DNA of 64,000 nt from Embleya sp040605455 (GCF_040605455.1 NZ_JBEXCV010000002.1:1-64000), one strand, 5' to 3'. Positions 36,614-45,795 are shown, numbered from the stretch's first letter. Notes: a model not told the origin generated them from the letters alone. Translations and numbers: made by a program.

Positions 36614-38831
36614 GGCGCGCTCCAGGCAGGGTGGATGACGGTATTTCGGCCATCGCGACCGTCGGCAGCGAGGGCATCGCGATCAGCTTGTCCAGGGCCT
36701 CGATGTCGGCGGGCTTGAACCGGTTGCCGTTCAGGCCCAGCCCCTCGGGCTGCTCGGACAGACCCGGCGGCAGTTCCTGTTCGGTTCGCGGCGCCTTGAG
36801 CATCAGCTCGCCCTTGACCGCGGCCGGGATGCCGATCACCGCGAGCAGGATGCCGATGACGAAGGCCCAGTTGCCGATCACGTCGGTGAACCGCAGGACC
36901 ACCAACACCAGTTGGGCCGCCGCGCTGCCGGCCAGGATGAACGGCCGCCGCAGGGCGGGCTCCCATTCCGGGCGGATCTTGGCGGCGATGAACCCGTTCG
37001 GGTTCTTGCCGAGCGCGATGCCGTTGAGGCCGATCAGGATCGTGGTGAGCTGGGCGTAGTCGGGGAAGAGGTTGGTGATCAGCGGCGTGCCCAGGAAGAT
37101 GCCCGCGAACAGTGCGGCGCCCGGCGAGGTCAGGCCGGCGATCACCATCAGCATCAGCACCGAAAGCCCGGCGGTGAAGTCGAAGTTGACCGGCGACAGG
37201 GTGCCCAGCGCGCCGCCCAGGATGCCGCCGCCGACGCCCGCCATCGCGGCGGAGAGGCCGAAGACGGTGAGCGTGGTCAGTTTGTGGTTCATCCCGATCG
37301 TCGCGCACGCCGCCGGGCTGTCCTTCATCGCCAGCAGCCTGCGGCCGAACTCGCCGCGCCGGATCCACACCACCACGAGCGAGGAGAGCGCGAAGAAGAC
37401 CGCGCCGAAGATGAAGTAGGCCCGGTCGGAGGAGATGTCCACACCCGGCCAGTCGAACCGCTCGAAGTTGAGCGTGCCGCTGTTGAACAGGTCGATCCTG
37501 GTGTCGCCCCAGGTGAACGCGGGCAGTTGGAAGATCCAGCGGTCCAGCATGACCGCGAACGCGGCAGTGGCCAGGGCCAGGTAGATCCCGGACAGGCGCA
37601 GCGCCGGCAGCGCGACCAGCACGCCGATGCCGGCGCAGATCAGCGCGGCCCACAGCAGACCCAGCGGGTTGCCGCCGGAGCCCAGGTGCGACACGCAGAT
37701 CGCGCCGATGCCCGCGAAGCCCAACTGGGCCAGCGACATCTTCCCGGCGTAGCCCACCAGCGGGATCACCGACAGGGCGATGATCGCGAAGCCCCACATC
37801 TTGGTGCTGGCGAACAGGTCGGCAGCGCCCAGGGTGTTGGCCGCGACCACCGCGCCCGCGATCACCAGGCCGGCGAAGACCAGCGAGCCGGTCCAGGTCG
37901 GGCGGTGGGCGATCTCCCGGGTGCGGGAGGAGGCGTGGCCGCGCAGCCGGGACGTGGGCAACAGCATGATCGCCAGGAACAGCACCAGCACCGGCATCGA
38001 GTCGGTGAGGCCGGAGAGGTAGGGGCCCGCGGTGGGGAACCTGGTCTCGGTGAGGTAGCCCTTGCCGTACTCGGTGACCAAACCGATGATCATCGCGCCG
38101 ACGAAGGTCCACGGCAGGCTCTTGAGCCGGCCGATCACCGCCGCGGCGTAGGCGTTGACGATCAGCAGGGTCAGCGGCAGCGCGGCCAAGGAGAGCTTGG
38201 GCGCGATCAGAATGCCCGCGACGGCGGCCAGCATGGTGCCGGTCGCCCAGGCCAACATGCCGGGCACCTCGGGACGCGAGCCGTTGAGCACCGCGAGGTT
38301 GCGGTCGTCGACGGTGGCGCGCATGGCCACACCGGCACGAGTGGAGCGCAGCAGCACCCACAGGCCGACTGCGACGATCAGTGCCACGGCCAGGGTGATC
38401 AGGTCGTGGTAGGACACGCTCGTACCGGCCATGTCCACGGACTCGCCGGGGAAGAAGTTGACCACGTTGCGCGGGGTCTGCGGATCCCAGACCCACATCA
38501 CCGTGGCGAGCAGGCTCAGCAGCACCGCGACGGTGACCATCAGGCGCGTCGTCTCCGACGTGCCCTCAAGGCGTCGCATGATGGCGAAGTGCAGGAACAC
38601 CCCGAACGCCGGGGCCAGGATGCCGAGCACCACGACGATGGACAGCCAGACCGGCCAGCCCCAGTCGAAGTGCAGTTGCCAGTAGGTGAACGCGGCGAGC
38701 GCGCCGGTGACGCCGTGGGCGAAGTTGAAGATGCCCGTGGTGGTGTAGGTCAGGGTCAGGCCGCCGGCGGTGATGGCATAGATGCCGCCGGTGACCAGGC
38801 CGCTGATGGTGAGGATGATGAACTCGTGCAC
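36603..38831 (-). CDS. fused LivH-LivM branched-chain amino acid ABC permease
   Basis: This is a 742-residue membrane protein. Residues 1-300 match LivH (GLVTGGIYAITAGGLTLTYTTTGIFNFAHG near 12-41). Residues about 320-640 match LivM (GYAGKMSLAQLGFAGIGA and RLSGIYLALATAAFAVML). A cytoplasmic tail of roughly 60 residues follows further helices. The permeases are normally separate chains, so both halves of the channel are joined here in fixed ratio. The substrate-binding gene lies 278 bases upstream, with a hairpin between. Confidence 0.9.
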   Translation of the reverse strand: MHEFIILTISGLVTGGIYAITAGGLTLTYTTTGIFNFAHGVTGALAAFTYWQLHFDWGWPVWLSIVVVLGILAPAFGVFLHFAIMRRLEGTSETTRLMVTVAVLLSLLATVMWVWDPQTPRNVVNFFPGESVDMAGTSVSYHDLITLAVALIVAVGLWVLLRSTRAGVAMRATVDDRNLAVLNGSRPEVPGMLAWATGTMLAAVAGILIAPKLSLAALPLTLLIVNAYAAAVIGRLKSLPWTFVGAMIIGLVTEYGKGYLTETRFPTAGPYLSGLTDSMPVLVLFLAIMLLPTSRLRGHASSRTREIAHRPTWTGSLVFAGLVIAGAVVAANTLGAADLFASTKMWGFAIIALSVIPLVGYAGKMSLAQLGFAGIGAICVSHLGSGGNPLGLLWAALICAGIGVLVALPALRLSGIYLALATAAFAVMLDRWIFQLPAFTWGDTRIDLFNSGTLNFERFDWPGVDISSDRAYFIFGAVFFALSSLVVVWIRRGEFGRRLLAMKDSPAACATIGMNHKLTTLTVFGLSAAMAGVGGGILGGALGTLSPVNFDFTAGLSVLMLMVIAGLTSPGAALFAGIFLGTPLITNLFPDYAQLTTILIGLNGIALGKNPNGFIAAKIRPEWEPALRRPFILAGSAAAQLVLVVLRFTDVIGNWAFVIGILLAVIGIPAAVKGELMLKAPRTEQELPPGLSEQPEGLGLNGNRFKPADIEALDKLIAMPSLPTVAMAEIPSSTLPGARHGA

Positions 38832-38925
38832 GCGCCCTCCGTTCGGGCCGGGCCGTGTCGCGGGGCGATCGGTCTCGGAGACTGGTGCGGCACGGCTCCT
38901 GACAGGTCGTCAGGGCCGCTGGGGC

Positions 38926-38957
38926 CGTCCTCCCGCCCGGTGCGGGGCGGGAGGACG
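38926..38957 (-). terminator. hairpin between the binding-protein gene and the permease gene
   Basis: CGTCCTCCCGCCC (38926-38938) pairs perfectly with GGGCGGGAGGACG (38945-38957). In the direction of transcription it follows the binding-protein gene and precedes the permease. Partial termination here would keep binding protein in excess, as is common in ABC import operons. Confidence 0.7.
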
Positions 38958-39109
38958 ACGGGTGTCGCCTGGTCGGACCGAGCAGAATCGGCGGCCGACG
39001 GGAACGACGGTGTTGCGGGTGGTGCGGTGTTGCGAGGTGGCGCGGTTCGGTACTTCGGTGTCACGGGGTGATGCCGTGGTCCGGCGCCGCTCGGGATGTG
39101 CCGAGTGGC

Positions 39110-40639
39110 TCAGGTGCTCTCCTCCGGCGGCGCGGCCGGCGGCGGCTCGCCTCCGTCGGCGGGCGGCGGGGTGGTCGAACCGGGCGAATCGGCGGGCGGC
39201 GTGGTCGGCGGTGCCGGGGTCTGCGCGCTGGGCGCACCGGGCGCGACGGCGACCACGTTGGCCGGGTCGCAGTTGAAGTACTCGGCCTTGTTCGGCTTGG
39301 TCAGCGCCGCGTCGTACTCGAAGCCCTTGGCGGTCGCCTTGACCATGGTGAAGCAGTCCGAGGCGCGTACGTCCTTGGTCTCCACGATCGGTCCGGGGGC
39401 GAACAGGCCGCCCGCGTCCCAGTTGGCGCGCTTGCCCTTGGCCAGCACGCACTCCGTGGTGATCTCCGTACCGCACTCCTTGACCGCGCTCGCCCACAGC
39501 AGCCAGGAGTTGATCCCGGACATGTGGAAGAATTCGAGGTCCTTGTTCGGTTCGGCGATGTGCAGGATCTCCAGCGCCTTCTGCACGGCGGGGTTCTTGT
39601 CGCCGAGCGACTGCGGCACGTACGTCGGGTAGATGTAGGTGTCGGGGATCTTCGAGTTCTTGGCGGCGGCGAGCGTGTAGCGGTTGTACGCCGACGCGTC
39701 GCTGACGATGACCTTGGGGTGCCAGTTCATCGCGTCCATCTCGCGGAACATCGACGCCGAGTCCACCGCGAGCCACGTGGTGATCAGCATCTCGACGCCG
39801 GCGGTCTTCATCTTCTCCAGCGTCGTGCGCCCGGGCGGCGGCAGGACCGGGACGTCTTCCTTGTAGACGACCGTGCCGCCGGCCGCCTCGACGCCGGCCT
39901 TGTAGCGGATCATCGAGGGCCGCAGCGAGGCCATGTTCTGGCCCAGCAGGCCGACCTTGGCCTTGACCTCGGGGTGCGCGGCGAAGACCGCCTTGTACGC
40001 GCCCACGACCGTGGTGGAGACCGGCAGACCCACCGCGAGGTCCTGGAGGTCGGCCTTGGCCGATTCCTCGCCGACCACGTAGGCCGGGAAGGCGCCGAGC
40101 TTGCACCCGGTGCGGGCCTTGACCCCGTCGTTGTCGAACGGGTTGCCGCCGCCGACCACCATGAAGTCGCTCTGGCAGGCCGCCGTCATGACCGTGCCGA
40201 CGTTGCTGAGCGCGGCGTCGCGCTGGGTCAGCTTGATCGTGCGGCCGTTGATCCCGCCGAGGCCGTTGCACCACTTGGTGAAGCCGTCGGCCATCTCGAA
40301 GAACTCTTTGCCCAGACCCGGTTGTGCGGGAGCGCCGGGGTCGCCGGTCACGCTGACCGTGATCTGCTTCTCCGTGACGCCGCGATCGGCCTTCTTGGTG
40401 AGCGGCTTGCCGTCACCCTTGCCGCAGACATCCTTGAGTGTGCCGAAGTCACCGGCCGCGCCGGTGCCGACCCTGTCGTTCTTGGCCGGGGCGGTTCCGG
40501 CCGGGTTCCCCTGCGGACCCTTGGCCACCGCGTCGTCACCCGAGCGACTACAGCCGACCGCCAACAGGAGCGGCACGACCAGCAAGCCGGCCGCCGCTCG
40601 GCGGCGCGTCCCACGCCGCCCGGCGGAAGTTGATGCCAT
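39110..40639 (-). CDS. lipoprotein substrate-binding protein of the Liv-type transporter
   Basis: This is a 509-residue type I periplasmic-binding-fold protein. An Arg-rich signal peptide ends in the lipobox LLAVGC with Cys30 as lipid anchor. ITVSVTGDPGAPAQPGLGKEFFEMADGFTKWCNGLGGINGR is the usual entry to the binding fold. A Pro/Thr-rich tail of about 45 residues closes it. ATG 40639 with GGGAGGG is preferred to GTG 40654. Ligands of such proteins include amino acids and aromatic acids; the acyl-CoA genes nearby may hint at another organic acid, but that is inference. Confidence 0.88.
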   Translation of the reverse strand: MASTSAGRRGTRRRAAAGLLVVPLLLAVGCSRSGDDAVAKGPQGNPAGTAPAKNDRVGTGAAGDFGTLKDVCGKGDGKPLTKKADRGVTEKQITVSVTGDPGAPAQPGLGKEFFEMADGFTKWCNGLGGINGRTIKLTQRDAALSNVGTVMTAACQSDFMVVGGGNPFDNDGVKARTGCKLGAFPAYVVGEESAKADLQDLAVGLPVSTTVVGAYKAVFAAHPEVKAKVGLLGQNMASLRPSMIRYKAGVEAAGGTVVYKEDVPVLPPPGRTTLEKMKTAGVEMLITTWLAVDSASMFREMDAMNWHPKVIVSDASAYNRYTLAAAKNSKIPDTYIYPTYVPQSLGDKNPAVQKALEILHIAEPNKDLEFFHMSGINSWLLWASAVKECGTEITTECVLAKGKRANWDAGGLFAPGPIVETKDVRASDCFTMVKATAKGFEYDAALTKPNKAEYFNCDPANVVAVAPGAPSAQTPAPPTTPPADSPGSTTPPPADGGEPPPAAPPEEST

Positions 40640-40785
40640 CAGCCCTCCCGACACTTCGTTTCCGCGGGCCGGGCCGATGTGCCCGGTGCGCTCTCACGTA
40701 CTTCTCCTGCGCTGTGCTCGCGTCGTTCTCGTCTTGTGCTTGCCCTGCCCCGGGCTCCGCCTGCGAGGCGTCCCTGCGACTGGAT

Positions 40786-40800
40786 CTGACATGCCATCAG
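40786..40800. promoter_or_regulatory. imperfect dyad in the 458-base gap upstream of the binding-protein gene
   Basis: CTGACATGCCATCAG has CTGA/TCAG arms. It is about 147 bases upstream of the binding-protein start. Its outline is like the better dyad at 42009-42023. The rest of 40640-41097 holds the divergent promoters of the binding-protein and spermidine-synthase-like genes; no gene is evident in it. Confidence 0.25.
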
Positions 40801-41097
40801 TCAATGGGCCATGAAGCAATGGCCGGGACCTTAACGGGGTGTTCTACAGGGTGCAAGAGTCACCGAACTGGCGAAAACCGCTGGCCGGCAGGCCGAGAAC
40901 AGTCCCTTGCGAGGCGAGGCGCGTCACTACACACGTGTCACCGTTTGGCCCTTCAGGATCGGAATTCATCGGCTTCGTGATGGCACTGTTATGAGGTGCC
41001 GGCGATCCGTTTCGCAGGGCCTGCGCAGCGCCCACGAAGCGAGAAGACGACACGGCGACAACCGTTCTCCATAAAGCGACAAGGAGTCAGTGAACCG

Positions 41098-41883
41098 ATG
41101 CGTACGTTCGATTCGACCACCGACGCACACGAGATCGAACGCGTCCCGGCGGCGGACGGCGAACTCGTCCTGCGACGTGCGGGCGAGCACTACGAAATCA
41201 TCAGCAACGGCTGCTTTTTGATGGACACGCGCGCGGGCGCCTCGGAACGGCTCCTGGTGCGCGCCGCGCTCGACGCGCTCGGCGACAGCGCGAATCTGCG
41301 GATCCTGGTCGGCGGCCTGGGCGTCGGCTTCACCCTGCGTGAGGCGCTGACCGACGCCCGGGTCGCACAGGTGACCGTGATCGAACGCGAACCCGCCGTC
41401 GTGCGCTGGGGAGCGGGCCCGCTCGCGCCGTTCTCCGGACACGCCCTGGCCGACCCGCGCGTGAGGGTGATCACATCCGACCTGGTGGCCTGGGTGCGCT
41501 CCCCGGCCATCGAGCAGGCTGCCGAGTCGGTCGCCGAGCGGGCTGTTGCTCAGGTCGCCGAGTCGGCTGCGGGGTCGGTGACCGAGTCGGTCACCGAGCC
41601 CGTCGACGAGGAGTCGCGCGAGCGCTTCCACGCGCTGTGCCTGGACATCGACAACGGGCCGGACTGGACGGTGACCGACGGCAACGCCTCGCTCTACGAC
41701 GACGCGGGACTTGCCGCGCTGCGGGCCCGGTTGTTGCCGGGCGGCGTACTGACCGTGTGGAGCGCGACCGCGAGTCCGGGCTTCGCCGACCGGCTGCGGC
41801 AGCGGTTCGCACAGGTGAGCGTGCATCGGGTGCCGGTCCCGCGGGGGGAACCGGACGTGGTGTTCGTCGCCCGCGAGCGGTAG
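41098..41883 (+). CDS. spermidine synthase-like class I methyltransferase-fold protein
   Basis: This is a 261-residue protein. ILVGGLGVGFTLREAL corresponds to the nucleotide-binding glycine motif and VTVIEREPAVVRW to the acidic loop of the spermine/spermidine synthase family. CLDIDNGPDW follows. Between them, residues about 137-170 form an Ala/Glu/Val-rich repeat (AESVAERAVAQVAES), an unusual insertion. The polyamine-site residues of true SpeE are not obvious, so the transferred group is unclear. AAGGAG precedes ATG 41098. Confidence 0.8.
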   Translation: MRTFDSTTDAHEIERVPAADGELVLRRAGEHYEIISNGCFLMDTRAGASERLLVRAALDALGDSANLRILVGGLGVGFTLREALTDARVAQVTVIEREPAVVRWGAGPLAPFSGHALADPRVRVITSDLVAWVRSPAIEQAAESVAERAVAQVAESAAGSVTESVTEPVDEESRERFHALCLDIDNGPDWTVTDGNASLYDDAGLAALRARLLPGGVLTVWSATASPGFADRLRQRFAQVSVHRVPVPRGEPDVVFVARER

Positions 41884-42008
41884 GGGATCGGCGGCGGCGA
41901 GGCGATCCGGGTCGACGGGAGAGTCGGCCGGCCGGCGGTGTGGGGGCGGCGCGCGTCGTGCGCGAGCGTCGGCCGGCCGGCGGCGTGCGGGGCGTGCGGG
42001 GAATGTAA

Positions 42009-42023
42009 CTGACGCGACGTCAG
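42009..42023. promoter_or_regulatory. TetR-type operator candidate upstream of the SnoaL/MFS operon
   Basis: CTGACG (42009-42014) and CGTCAG (42018-42023) form a perfect dyad with spacer CGA, about 65 bases before the SnoaL-like start. TetR-family repressors use this kind of site next to exporter genes. No TetR gene is in the window. Confidence 0.45.
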
Positions 42024-42087
42024 AGAAACTTGCGTGTGTCATCCAACTGCTGCCAGCATGCGATCGACAGCTGGCGAAAGGGTGGAC

Positions 42088-42573
42088 ATGCACGACGACG
42101 AGGCGGATTCGCCCGTTCTGCACAATTCGGGCGAACTGCGTGATCGCAGTGAACTCCGGGATGTGGTGCAGATCTACGCACACGGCGCGGACCGCCGCAA
42201 GCCCGACCTCGTCGCCTCGATGTTCACGCCCGAGGGCCGCCTGGTGGTCCACCGCGACCCCGGATCCACCGAACCGCCGGCGGTGCGCGCCGGCCGCGCC
42301 GAGATCGCCAAGGCGCTGACGAGCCTGGACCGCTACCTGGCCACCACGCATCTGATCGGCAATCAGCTCGTCGCCTTCGAGCCGGGTGGCGATCGTGCGA
42401 ACGCCGAGACGTACTGCATGGCGCACCACATCTACGAATCGTGCGGAGTGCGCCGCGACCGGGTGATGTCGATCCGCTACCTCGACACGTTCGCGCGCAC
42501 CGACGAGGGTTGGCGCATCGAGACCCGCACCCTGCACTGTGACTGGGTCGAGGACCGGCCGCTGACGGCATGA
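42088..42573 (+). CDS. SnoaL-like / NTF2-fold protein
   Basis: This is a 161-residue protein of the SnoaL-like superfamily. LRDVVQIYAHGADRRKPDLVASMFTPEGRLVV and TTHLIGNQLVAFE plus IRYLDTFARTDEGWRIETRTLHCDW are characteristic. Members are cyclases, dehydratases or binding proteins for small hydrophobic molecules. Its stop overlaps the start of a DHA2 exporter gene (ATGA), suggesting that it modifies or binds a compound that the exporter handles. GAAAGGG precedes ATG 42088. Confidence 0.85.
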   Translation: MHDDEADSPVLHNSGELRDRSELRDVVQIYAHGADRRKPDLVASMFTPEGRLVVHRDPGSTEPPAVRAGRAEIAKALTSLDRYLATTHLIGNQLVAFEPGGDRANAETYCMAHHIYESCGVRRDRVMSIRYLDTFARTDEGWRIETRTLHCDWVEDRPLTA

Positions 42574-44057
42574 GCACCGGCACGAAGGGGGCCGGACGCA
42601 CACCGACCAAGCGCCACGGCCCGACGATGATCCTGGTCGCCCTGTCCTTCGCCGCGACCACGATGGCGGTCATGCAGACCGTGGTCTCGCCGATCCTGCC
42701 GCAACTGCAGAACCGTCTCGGCGTTTCCAGTTCGGCCATCGCGTGGGTGCTCACCGGCAACCTGCTCGCCTCGGCGGTGGCCACCCCGCTGCTCGGCCGA
42801 CTCGGCGACCTGCGCGGACGCAAAAGATTCCTGCTGTACGCGCTGGCGGCGGTCGCGCTGGGCTCGGTACTGGCCGCGTGCACCACCTCCTACGTGATGC
42901 TGATCGCCGGACGGGTGCTCCAGGGCATGGGCGGCGGCGTGGTCCCGCTCGCGCTCAGCGTGGTCCGCGACGAATTCCCCAAGGAGCGCTCGGCGGGCAG
43001 CATCGCCACCATCGGTGCCACGATCAGCGTCGGTGCCACCTTCGGCTCGGTGATGACCGGGCTGATCGCCGACCGCTGGGACTACCACCTGCTGTTCTGG
43101 CTCGCCGCACTGGTCGCGCTGCTGTCCATGCTGATGGTCTGGCGCGTGGTGCCGGACACCGCCGAGCGGCGCTCGGGCCACGTGGACCTGGTCGGCGCGC
43201 TCACCCTGTCCGGCTGGCTGGCCGCGCTGCTCGCCGCGGTGAGCATGGGCAGCCGCTCCGGGTGGGGCACGCCGCTGGTGCTCGGCGGGCTGATCACCGC
43301 CGCGGTGATGTTCGCCGCCTGGATCGGCTGGGCGCTGCACCATCCCGAACCCCTGGTCGACCTACGCGTGATGGCCCGCCGGCCGGTACTGCTCGCCAAC
43401 CTGTCCGGGGTGTTCACCGGCATGGCGATGTACGGCTCCTCGCTGCTGTTCCCGCCGTTCATCCAAGCGCCGTCGGCGCTCGGGTACGGATTCGGCAAAT
43501 CGGTGCTGCTCGCCGGCCTGATCATGCTGCCCGGCACGATCGGCAACCTGGCGGCGGCACCGGTCGCGGCCAGGATGACCAACCGGTACGGCCCCAAGCC
43601 CGCCCTGGTGCTCGGACCGCTGCTCAGCGGCACGGCCTTCGCGCTGCTGCTGCCGCTGCACGGGCACTGGTGGGCGTTCTCGATGGTCGGCATGTTGTTC
43701 GGCTTCGGCCTCGGGCTCGCGTTCTCCGCGATGCCCGCGCTGATCAACGACCACGTGCCGGCGGACATGACCGGCGTGGCCAACGGAATGAACGCGGTGT
43801 TGCGCACGGTGGGCGGGGCGACCGGTACGGCCGTGCTCGGCGCGATCCTGAGCGCGTCCCTGGTCGACGCGGGCGCCGCCCGGGCCGCGGGCGTCACCCA
43901 GGCGCCGGAACTGACCGGCTACCTGGTCTGCTTCGGCATGCTGGGCATCGGCTGCCTGCTCGCGGCGCTACTCGCGTGGTCGATCCCGAGCGCACGCCGA
44001 ACGGCGCAGCCGGTGCGGGTGGCGACCGAACCCGACCGTATGCAGGCGGCCCGATAG
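42570..44057 (+). CDS. MFS transporter, DHA2 (14-helix) family
   Basis: This is a 495-residue membrane protein with about 14 helices. It shows GRLGDLRGRKRFL in the first cytoplasmic loop, VLQGMGGGVVPLALSVVRDEFP (motif C region) and GGATGTAVLGAIL late. This is the drug/proton antiporter subfamily of Streptomyces drug exporters. It is co-translated with the SnoaL-like gene and lies just upstream of a TPR protein gene. The exported substrate is unknown. Confidence 0.92.
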   Translation: MSTGTKGAGRTPTKRHGPTMILVALSFAATTMAVMQTVVSPILPQLQNRLGVSSSAIAWVLTGNLLASAVATPLLGRLGDLRGRKRFLLYALAAVALGSVLAACTTSYVMLIAGRVLQGMGGGVVPLALSVVRDEFPKERSAGSIATIGATISVGATFGSVMTGLIADRWDYHLLFWLAALVALLSMLMVWRVVPDTAERRSGHVDLVGALTLSGWLAALLAAVSMGSRSGWGTPLVLGGLITAAVMFAAWIGWALHHPEPLVDLRVMARRPVLLANLSGVFTGMAMYGSSLLFPPFIQAPSALGYGFGKSVLLAGLIMLPGTIGNLAAAPVAARMTNRYGPKPALVLGPLLSGTAFALLLPLHGHWWAFSMVGMLFGFGLGLAFSAMPALINDHVPADMTGVANGMNAVLRTVGGATGTAVLGAILSASLVDAGAARAAGVTQAPELTGYLVCFGMLGIGCLLAALLAWSIPSARRTAQPVRVATEPDRMQAAR

Positions 44058-44071
44058 GGAAGACTGCCCGG

Positions 44072-44572
44072 ATGATCGGGAACGAACGAGACACCGCTTT
44101 GGCCGAGGCGATCGCGCTGCGCGAGGCGGGCCGAGCCGAGGAGGCACGGGCGCGGCTGGTGCCGCTGGTCGAGCGGCACCCGGGCGACGCGCAGATCGCC
44201 TATCAGGCGGCATGGGCGCACGACGTGCTCGGCTTGGAGCGCGAGGCCGTGCCGTTCTACGAATGGGCCCTGATCGGGGACGGCCTGGCGGCCGAGGACC
44301 GACTGGGCGCGTTCCTGGGCCTGGGCAGCACGTACCGTGCGTTCGGCGCACACGACAAGGCGGTGGCGATCCTGCGCCGTGGCCTCACCGAATTCCCGGA
44401 CGACGCGGGCCTGACCACGTTCCTGGCGATGGCCCTGTACAACGCCGGCGACGCCAAGACCGCGGTCGAATCCCTCCTCCACGTCATCGCCCGAACCAGC
44501 ACCGACCCCCAGGTAACCCCCTACCGCAAAGCCATCGAACTCTACGCAACCGACCTGGACACGCACGCATAG
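44072..44572 (+). CDS. TPR (tetratricopeptide-like) protein
   Basis: This is a 166-residue soluble protein composed of three to four TPR-like helical hairpins: AEAIALREAGRAEEARARL, LGSTYRAFGAHDKAVAILRRGL and FLAMALYNAGDAKTAVESLL. Such scaffolds bind other proteins. It begins 14 bases after the MFS gene and is probably in the same transcript. The length and pattern resemble a conserved actinobacterial and firmicute TPR protein of unknown role. Confidence 0.82.
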   Translation: MIGNERDTALAEAIALREAGRAEEARARLVPLVERHPGDAQIAYQAAWAHDVLGLEREAVPFYEWALIGDGLAAEDRLGAFLGLGSTYRAFGAHDKAVAILRRGLTEFPDDAGLTTFLAMALYNAGDAKTAVESLLHVIARTSTDPQVTPYRKAIELYATDLDTHA

Positions 44573-44659
44573 TCTCCTGAGTCGGGGTCGGCCCTCCGGC
44601 CCCCGCCCAGCCCGCCCGAACAACCCCCTCAAGCAAGCACCCCCAAGCCCAACCGAGCA

Positions 44660-44845
44660 CCCACAGCCCGTCCGGCGCTTGAGGACAAACGAACCAGGCC
44701 ACCCTCAGCCCGTCCGGCGCTTGAGGACAAACGAACCAGGCCACCCTCAGCTCGTCCGGCGCTTGAGGACAAACGAACCAGGCCACCCTCAGCCCGTCCG
44801 GCGCTTGAGGACAAACGAACCAGGCCACCCCCAGCCAGTCCGCAG
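44660..44845. repeat. 42-base REP-type tandem array (four units plus a decayed fifth)
   Basis: CGTCCGGCGCTTGAGGAC recurs at 44669, 44711, 44753 and 44795, 42 bases apart, with ACAAACGAACCAGGCCACCC between. A broken copy follows at about 44837. The core is the reverse complement of the 28.65 kb repeat. Unlike CRISPR, there are no variable spacers: the whole unit repeats. Confidence 0.9.
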
Positions 44846-44854
44846 GACCCTGCG

Positions 44855-45273
44855 TCACCCACCGGCAAGCGCCCGCAACGTCGCCGACCCAGCCGGATCC
44901 CCCGCCGTAGCCGCAGGCACAAGCACCACCTCGTCCACCCCCACCCCCCGATACGCCGCGATTCGCTCCCGACCGTGCGCCACCGACCCCACGACCCCCA
45001 CCACGGAAACCGCCGAAGGCGGAATCGCGGCCGGCAACTCACGCGGATGCGGCCGCGTGCGCGCATAGGCGACCAGCTCGGCAAAACCCGCGCGGGCGAA
45101 CATCTCCGCGTACCCGGGCGCGGCCAGATACCCCACCAACCCGCGCCGCAGCTGCTCCGTCCCCTCCCCCACGAGGGCCTCCGTGTCCGCCTTCGCCCCC
45201 ACCGCCGCGCACACCCACACGGCGACCCGAGGCCGAGGCCGCTCGGCCTCCTTCGCGGCCCGCGCTTTACGAA
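44855..45273 (-). pseudogene. C-terminal fragment of an F420/flavin-type luciferase-like monooxygenase
   Basis: The frame reads about 139 residues, including VAVWVCAAVGAKADTEAL, GYLAAPGYAEMFARAGFAEL and SVAHGRERIAAYRGVGVDEVVLVP. These are C-terminal features of LLM-class F420-dependent oxidoreductases. The N-terminal half (barrel start and cofactor site) is missing: at about 45270 the sequence changes to a carotenoid oxygenase in another frame. It has no start of its own. Confidence 0.7.
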
Positions 45274-45795
45274 CGACACCAGGTAGCCGTCGTCCTCGCC
45301 GGAGCTGCCGTCGCGCGCGGCGAACGGTGCCTCGGAGCCCCACCGTCCGGCGCCGAAGCGATGGTCCTGCCGCTCGCCGGTATGCAGGTCGTAGCGCACG
45401 ATGCCGTCGAAGAGCAGGGTGTCCTCGCGCGCGATGTGCACGTTGTAGGCGTAGCGGTTGCGCCGGCCCACCACACGCGAGTCGATCGTGGGGAACTCGG
45501 TGTTGTCGTCGTCACGCGGCCCCTCGGTGGTGCGGCCGGTGGTCAAGTCGAAGCGATAGCGCCAAAGTTGGGCGTCCAGCCGCAGGTAGGCGAGCATCCT
45601 GGCAAGCGGGTGGTCGATCCTCGGCTGGTGCTGCGGGTCCTTGACCCGGCACACGTCCAGCACGATCTCGCCGGGCTCCTCCCAGGAATTGACGACGTGA
45701 TAGATGTACCCGGGCGCCGCCTCGAACCAGCGCACCCGCGAACCGTCCCCGTACCACCAATCGTCGATCCGCACCCGCACGTGGAGTGCGGCAGC
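45268..45795 (-). pseudogene. internal fragment of a carotenoid oxygenase (RPE65 family)
   Basis: About 175 residues match the middle of carotenoid cleavage dioxygenases: GSRVRWFEAAPGYIYHVVNSWE with the conserved His of the third blade, then WRYRFDLTTGRTTEG, EFPTIDSRVVGRRNRYAYN and GRWGSEAPF. Both ends are absent. The left end stops at the hairpin 45796-45841 and the right end runs into the monooxygenase fragment. The enzyme would need four His from all blades, so it is dead. Confidence 0.75.

Noticed and set aside
36912..39071. Plus-strand 719-codon frame across the Liv permease
   Set aside because: Composition is His/Gln/Arg/Gly-rich, typical of an antisense shadow; LivH and LivM motifs lie on the other strand.
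44660..44845. Possible CRISPR array
   Set aside because: The whole 42-base unit repeats, so there are no variable spacers, and no cas gene is near.
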